23,824 nucleotides of DNA. Source: Podochytrium sp. JEL0797 (lineage: Eukaryota > Chytridiomycota > Chytridiomycetes > Chytridiales > Chytriomycetaceae). Numbering within the stretch: the stretch's first letter is position 1; each line of letters opens with the position of its first letter. Shown in pieces: positions 18,440 to 23,824 of the stretch. The position numbers were made by a program, and so were the translations under genes. Under the pieces are notes generated by a model that worked only from the letters and a program-made list of their open reading frames with translations, searched no databases and was not told where the DNA came from. The stretch lies in contig JADGJG010000330.1 of the NCBI GenBank assembly GCA_027596195.1, positions 1 to 23,824 on the forward strand. Reading direction: 5' to 3'.

Positions 18440-21400
18440 TCAGTCCCCTCCCCCCTCCACCAAATTCTCCACAACAACAGTAGGAGGGGGTGGCGGTGTC
18501 TCCGCACTCGTCTTAAACGGATTAAAAAACAACGACCCAGCAATCGACAAGGGCTGAAACGTGCTCCACCCCAACGTCCCCAACACCGATCGCGTCGTTC
18601 CCGACGCCTCATTCACGCTCCCATTGCCCTCCAAAACGATACTCGAGGAACTGTCCAACGACGCTGCGGAGGAAACCACCGATTCCGTCACTGCGTCGTA
18701 CCCCTTCATTCCGTCCGCGGGGGTGTGTGTCGTCGTGGGTGATGTGGGTGATAGACTTGATGATATCGGGTTCAACTCTCCCTGGGGTTTGGACCGGCGT
18801 CGCGATCGTCGGTGCTGGCGGGGGTGAGGGAACAGTAGGGATGCCGCACCACTGCGGGTAGTTGCCACTTCTGCCGACATTTCGTTCAGGACCGCGTCCA
18901 TGACTTCATCGTCGTTGCTGGCGTCTTCGTCGCTGTCTGAGACATCATCATCGTCATCTGAGCTGTCGTCGTCGACCACGTCGGTGGCGATTGGGTTGAG
19001 AATTGATCGAATGGGGAGTGAGTCGAGTGAGTTGATGCCGTGGAAGATCTCGAGGCCCGTTGTGGCGGGTTTGGAAGCACTTGAGTGAATCGAGAGTGTA
19101 TTCGTGCTACCGCTGCTGCTGGTTCCGTGAGGAGCAGCGAGCGTCCGAATGGCCGGGGATGTGAGCGAAAACTCAAAGTTGGATTCGGGCCCAAAACTGC
19201 TGGATTGGCTGTTTCCGCCCGAAGTGACCCGCACGGATGTGAGAGTGACGAGGTTGGTTGCGAGTGGTGAAGGGGAGGATGCGCAACGGGGTTCCGGGGT
19301 CACACCAGCGCGAGGAGTCGTTTTGGAAGAGGTGGAGGTTGAGGATGGGTGAGGCAGTGGTGGCTGCTTCTGGGAATTGAGTTCGCGTTCTAGTAAGGAT
19401 ACGGCAGCGGGGGTGACCAAGCAGTCATCGGTCGAAACCAATTGCAGCGGGGTGGGCCGATACGGAATCGGCGTCACGAGTTCGAGAGCGTTGCGATCTT
19501 CAGACTCGATCGCAGACTCGGCAGCTTCATTTTGGTCCGATGGCTCAATCTCGGCAGAGTTGCGAATCTCGCTGTCGGGTTCTGAAACATCGTCCGAGTG
19601 AACATGGATTCGTTCCCGTGAGTTGAGCTGGGTAAGAGTGACCACAGATGCCGACATTTCGGGCTCTTCGAAATTCCGCAGCTCAATAACGCGAGTTGGA
19701 ACGCTTAAAAAATCGTTTGGAGGACTGTGACGATAAAATTTAGCACCAGGAAGGACGGGACAGAAAACGAAGCAGAAAATCATACAATTCTGCTTTCGAA
19801 ATCGTGTCAATGAGAAGCTTCAAGTTGGGAAGAGTTCTGCGCAGGTTCTTGACAACCAGACCAGAGTGATTCATCAACTGCGATTGTTTGCGATTAGAAA
19901 ACGAAGCCGGTATCAAAATTGACGAGAACACTCCCACCTGCTCAATATTCTTGTTCAACAAGAAGACCCCATACTCGAATCGCGTCATCTCTGAGCCCTT
20001 AATCATAAACAGAGGAAATCTGTGTCACATCGGCAAGGAATCAGTGATCAACCACACGCGCACCTGCACATGCAACTTACTCCATGGTGAAAGAAGACTG
20101 CGACACACGATCCAAAATCATGGATCGCGAACTCATTGGATTGATCGGATATCGCAACGGAACTTCCAGATACAACGCGAGCAGCGTGACCAAATGGGCT
20201 GTCCAACCCAAAGCTGCCGCAGTACGCTCCTCGTGAATATCAACAAACTCGGAGTGGGGAAGCCAGATGCGGCGGATGAAGAAGGCATTTGGATCGTCGC
20301 GAAGCTGAATATCGAATTTTCGATTCAGTTTCAACCAACCGTCGTCCCAAAAAAGGCAACGACTCTACAAAAACTCACGGTATTTATCGGATATATTTCT
20401 TTGAGGCCGTTGATGAAATCCTTTCTGTAGACGGTCTTGTACTTTGCCGTCTCGTAAACGACTGTGCCAAGGTTGTTGAGGTCTTGTTGCGCGTCGAGCA
20501 ATTCCTGCTGACACTGTTCCCGGTCCATTGCAGAATAGTAGAGGCGATTCCTTCGCCGCTGAATATCTCCCCGCATCGCATCGAGCTTTTCGATTTCTGG
20601 GAGATTTCGTGCCAAGCGAAATGTCAGATTTGAACAAGCAAATAATCGACCAGCGTAGTTACCGATATCGAGCATCTTGCGTCGCATTTTCGTTTCGTTA
20701 CGTAAACACAATGCACGTGCAATGCACGATTCCGATTCTGCCCACTGAATCGAGTGAGATTTTCGAAGGAGTTGGATCAGGAATTCGGGGGCGCTTACGT
20801 GTTTGGCCCGAGTCGGCATCCTTTGCTCAACTTGCTCTGCCAAAGCAGAAACGGATGAATTCAAATCTCGCAATTCGGATTGGGCGCGCAAGATTCTGTT
20901 GATCGGGGGTATCAGTTTTGCAGTCGAAAGTCGGAACCGGGATATTTCTTAACTCGTTCAACGTTGTCAAATCGCAAGCGTCTTTCACTTCCGTAGCTTC
21001 AAAGCATTCTTCCTTCTATCAGCACGATTTAGCAGACAATGAACCCGCGGGAGGGAGACATTTCGACTAACCGACGGAGAATCCGCATAAATGTCGAGTT
21101 GATAGAATCCGTCCCTGAACTCGATCAAAACCATTTCCGGAAACGGAGGCTGGGTGAGGACGGTCAAATCGGAGCCGACATACACGAGATGCTGTGCGCA
21201 AAAGTTGGCTTCCAGCAACAGGGAGAAATTGGATTCTATTTCAGGACTCTGCTGCAGTCTCGTGGATTCACGGCCCCATAGCTTCATTGTCAGATTCGAA
21301 TCGGAGACGCGGCGTGGCATTTTCGGGAAGGAGGTGTCCTTTGTGATCCAGCAGGGGTTCTGTTTTCCACGGCCGATTAGATCCGGCAGTGAATCATGGC

Positions 21401-21760
21401 GGGCAAACGCACCAGCGAGCACGGCACGATGGCGGAGCGGTAGATGACTTTGCGGGAAGCCTCGATGGTCAGATACGAGTCGCACAGGTCGGACACGGCG
21501 GCCACAGTCGATCCGTGGATTTGTTCGAGGAGCATCAGCGACTCTGCGGCGGCGGAGGTCGGGCGGCGCAGGGCCGAGTGGGTTGAGGAGTCGCGCGCGT
21601 GCGGCAACAAATCGCTGGCGCTGTGCGTGAGGGGCCGCGGCGCCAGGGCGAAGCCAGGGGGGGTCTCGAGGAAGTCGCGGGAGCCGTCCCTAGTGCCGTC
21701 CCTGGTTCCGCACCGCGCAACGTGTTGCAGTCCGCGGAAACTGATGCTCAACACTTCCAT
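18440..21760 (-). CDS. UVRAG: UVRAG/Vps38-like subunit of PI3-kinase complex II
   Basis: Eight exons (21760-21413, 21359-21072, 21015-20954, 20895-20379, 20304-20081, 20019-19938, 19877-19786, 19724-18440) join in phase to 965 residues. The protein belongs to the Vps34-Vps15-Beclin 1 complex acting in endosomal sorting and autophagy. Residues 1-212 are C2-like; VIYRSAIVPCSLNPCW matches human FYRSEVIKNSLNPTW across a 53-nt intron. The coiled coil starts near residue 222 (DLTTLNEILRAQSELRDL) and runs to GLKEIYPIN. The BARA2-like domain (about 406-537) contains AALGWTAHLV, LEVPLRYPI, EFPLF, FEYGVFLLNKNIEQ and LRRTLPNLKLL. Residues 538-965 form a low-complexity Ser/Pro-rich tail with an Asp/Ser/Glu run (VVDDDSSDDDDDVSDSDEDA). 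The N-terminus holds a GTRD-GTRD-GSRD repeat. The frame is open further upstream (ATG at 21955), so the start could be earlier. Confidence 0.88.
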
Positions 21761-21919
21761 CGCGAGTTGAAAAAAAAAATACCGCCAAAAACTGACTGAG
21801 TCATGACACTTCGTTACCTCCAGCATCAGATATATAAGGAGACATGTACATTGATGCCCTGAATCCACGTGGCCTGAGCGAAAAAGGCGTGACAATTTGG
21901 CGTGACGATTTTTGACAAT

Positions 21920-21952
21920 CTGGTGACCTCGAAGTGCAACAATCGTGAAATT
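21920..21952. repeat. 33-bp direct repeat, copy 1
   Basis: This stretch (beginning CTGGTGACCTCGAAGTGCAA) matches 22071-22103 at 29 of 33 positions, at a spacing of 151 bp. Confidence 0.8.
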
Positions 21953-22070
21953 CATCGCTTTTCAACTCCAAATCGATGATAATAGCGCCATCTTTGGCAT
22001 TTTTAATCTCGCGTATGTATTTCGAAATCCGATCTTCAAGCTCTGGGAGATTGCTGGTGATTTCGCGGAG

Positions 22071-22103
22071 CTGGTGACCTCAAAGGGCAAAAATCGCGAA
22101 ATT
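22071..22103. repeat. 33-bp direct repeat, copy 2
   Basis: This stretch (beginning CTGGTGACCTCAAAGGGCAA) matches 21920-21952 with four substitutions and no gap. A further 15-nt exact repeat, GAAATTCATCGCTTT, occurs at 21947-21961 and at 22293-22307, linking the same region to sequence 346 bp away. Confidence 0.8.
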
Positions 22104-22297
22104 TGAGAGAAAATTTTTTTTTCAGAGGTTATTGCCTCGCTTTATTTAATGAATAAAACATACTGGCCGTTTCCGACCAGCACGGCTCTGACCCGCCTAC
22201 TTGTTTGGCGTACAAAAATAGAACTAAAAATAGAAGAAAAATAAAAAAAAAGCAACTCAACGTACAGTAATGAAAAAATAAATATGTTGAGAGAAAT

Positions 22298-23068
22298 TCA
22301 TCGCTTTCCTTTTAAGAAACAGAAGCGCTCCAACTTTTCTGCCCTTCTTGTTTTCAGCTTCCTGACATGAACCCAGCCTTCACTGATCATATCGAGGGTA
22401 TCACAGCCATGGACGTGCATGATGCGATCAGAATGGCTTCTGCCATTGTTTCCGCAGGGACGCGTGGGATGCAGAGTGCGGAATGGCATGAGTGGAAAAA
22501 TCCATAGCTGCATAAGATTTTGATTATTAAAATCGTTGGGAAATGGAGTTGTCCAATGCTCTATGCCAGAGGCCAGAATGCTTCCTTTTGAAATTCTGTG
22601 CATTTTGACACTGTCACTGGAAACAGAGGCATGGATTGCAAGTGAACAGGAGGCTGCGTCTTCCATTGCATTTTCGGAACTGAAAAACCTGACTCAACCA
22701 TGATGGCAAATGTGTGATCAATTTTATTGAACATAAGAAGCAAAAACATGGCCGAATCAAACTGGCTCAAGCAATACTCACTTCTTGCCTTCATGGCTGT
22801 GCCCATCATCAGCAAGTCACCGGGTTTGTACGTCTGTGGCAAGTGCATTTCGTCCACCGCTTCAAGGGACTGACCTCTTCCTTCTGGTTCAACATGAGTT
22901 TTGCTTCCAGAGGTCTCACCAAGATCCACTTTTCTGGACACTCTACTGGCTCAAAGTTTACCCATCTGAGTGTGTCGCTGCTGCTCACTTTCTCACCTCG
23001 GAGGTCAACTTTCACACCAAGGTTGACTGAAGAATCAATTCTCTGAACACGTTGGACAAGGTTCGACA
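22298..23068 (-). other. Possible unrecognised minus-strand gene or pseudogene
   Basis: Three coding-like minus-strand frames follow one another. From ATG 23068 comes MSNLVQRVQRIDSSVNLGVK, open to about 22809. A second frame in 22941-22769 contains EMHLPQTYKPGDLLMMGTAM and reaches a strong donor-like GTGAGT near 22780. A third in 22666-22298 contains PFRTLHPTRPCGNNGRSHSD. GTGAGA/GTCAGT donors and several CAG acceptors could join them, but no single splice pattern stood out. No family was recognised. It may be a real multi-exon gene, a decayed one, or chance. Confidence 0.3.
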
Positions 23069-23824
23069 TTTTCCCCTTTTTTCTCTTGTTCGTCGTTACT
23101 GGCCTCTAAATACTTTTTTGGTGACAGATCCACTTTGAAGATCGGTTCGAGAACTGGGATTATGTGCACCCATCCTGCTAAATTGACGGAACTGACATTA
23201 TGGTCACGGAAGTTTGACCCATGAACAAAAAAGACTTAAGCCACAAGTTTCATGACGCAGGATTTCGTTATCAGGTTGGTGTTGCACTTGGTTGCTCACA
23301 GATTGTCCATATTAGTGGAGATGTTCCATGTGGGTCGTGGCCTGATCTCAAGATGGTGTGAGAGTGTTTTTTGGGGGAGTTGGAGAGTGGAGGGCCATTA
23401 CATGTGGATGAGGGGTAAGAGGGAGATGATCGGATTTTGACACAGATAAAGGGAAGTGGACCGGGTATTGATGAGCACAATGAGAATTTGAAACAGATGG
23501 AGCGCGCCATGAAACCATTAATGTGAGAATGAAACATTTCAAAATATTAACTAGGCTTTATAGAGGGGCAAGCAAAGGGCATTCACACTTCAAATCAAAC
23601 TCCAACGCGAGCCATTGTATTCTTTAGAAGATAGATTACTCTATTTTGATGAAATCGTTGTTGGACTTTCCTAATGTAATTGTGGACGGAATTATTGTTG
23701 TTTCCTGCCACCCACTGTTAGGAATCGCAATTCCTAACACGCTGCACTTCGACTTTCTTTACTTTGCGGAGTCAAAGTGTGCGGTTGTTTCTGGATGAAA
23801 TTTGAGTGCTTGGTATTTTGAGTG
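23069..23824. other. Right-end region without recognisable genes
   Basis: Only short open frames are present (the longest is about 88 codons, on the minus strand). None has coding-like composition or known motifs. The only clear structure is the inverted repeat at 23717-23738. Confidence 0.5.
23717..23738. repeat. Perfect 9-bp inverted repeat with 4-nt loop
   Basis: GTTAGGAAT (23717-23725) and ATTCCTAAC (23730-23738) are exact reverse complements around the loop CGCA. No T-run or gene end adjoins it, so a terminator role is not supported. Confidence 0.85.

Larger units (their letters stand above)
21761..22297. other. Upstream region of UVRAG with short direct repeats
   Basis: A TTATATAT-like element lies on the minus strand near 21828-21836, about 70 nt before the UVRAG start. 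A minus-strand frame without a usable early ATG is open from 22079 to 21801 (93 codons). It contains the coding-like segment NLPELEDRISKYIREIKNAK. Direct repeats are listed separately. A/T-rich sequence follows from about 22110. No known family was recognised. Confidence 0.4.

Noticed and set aside
19740..19785. Ending UVRAG at the TAA at 19740
   Set aside because: A consistent intron (GTATGA donor, GTGCTAAAT branch-like site, CACAG acceptor) removes this stop and joins the long downstream frame in phase. This is more likely than two separate genes with no start between them.
20896..21072. Reading straight through from UVRAG exon 2 into the coiled coil
   Set aside because: The straight frame stops at 20985. 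Two short introns instead give DLTTLNEILRAQSELRDL, which matches the UVRAG coiled-coil start.

Overview
The window looks like nuclear DNA from a fungus, probably an early-diverging (chytrid-like) one. The genes are split by many short introns (about 50-170 nt, donors mostly GTGAGT/GTAAGT-like, acceptors CAG/TAG). They are packed tightly on both strands. Several encode universal eukaryotic proteins: U2B''/U1A, PLRG1/Prp46, CLASRP, ribonucleotide reductase small subunit, Tom22 and UVRAG/Vps38. Degenerate F-box-like/LRR 'L domain-like' genes fit a chytrid, but this placement is inference. All gene models below were joined by hand from splice signals, reading-frame phase and remembered family sequences; no search was run.

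Layout, left to right. 1-58 is a poly-C tract at the window edge. 137-533 (+) is the 3' end of a U1A/U2B''-type RRM gene. 611-2211 (+) is an aldonolactone oxidase / GLDH-like flavoenzyme. 2499-4500 (+) is a fatty-acid alpha-dioxygenase-like haem peroxidase. 4978-9303 (+) is a 1313-residue P2-type cation ATPase with an unrecognised N-terminal extension of about 313 residues. 9614-11277 (-) is PLRG1 and 11305-12905 (+) is CLASRP; they are divergent with only 27 nt between their start codons. 13103-14579 (-) is ribonucleotide reductase small subunit, with a 27-nt microexon. 15146-15720 (-) is Tom22. 15863-18366 (+) holds two broken tandem F-box-like/LRR copies and a third 3' fragment. 18440-21760 (-) is a UVRAG/Vps38-like protein with a long acidic tail. 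From 21761 to the right end only repeats, unplaced reading frames and a hairpin are visible.

The genes do not form one pathway. Three of them (U2B'', PLRG1, CLASRP) are splicing factors. The lactone oxidase and the alpha-dioxygenase are adjacent oxidoreductases in the same orientation with 287 nt between them. The points most worth following are the extended ATPase, the alpha-dioxygenase with altered carboxylate-anchor residues, the nearly overlapping PLRG1/CLASRP start region, and the decayed LRR array. No tRNA, rRNA, CRISPR array or intact transposon was seen.
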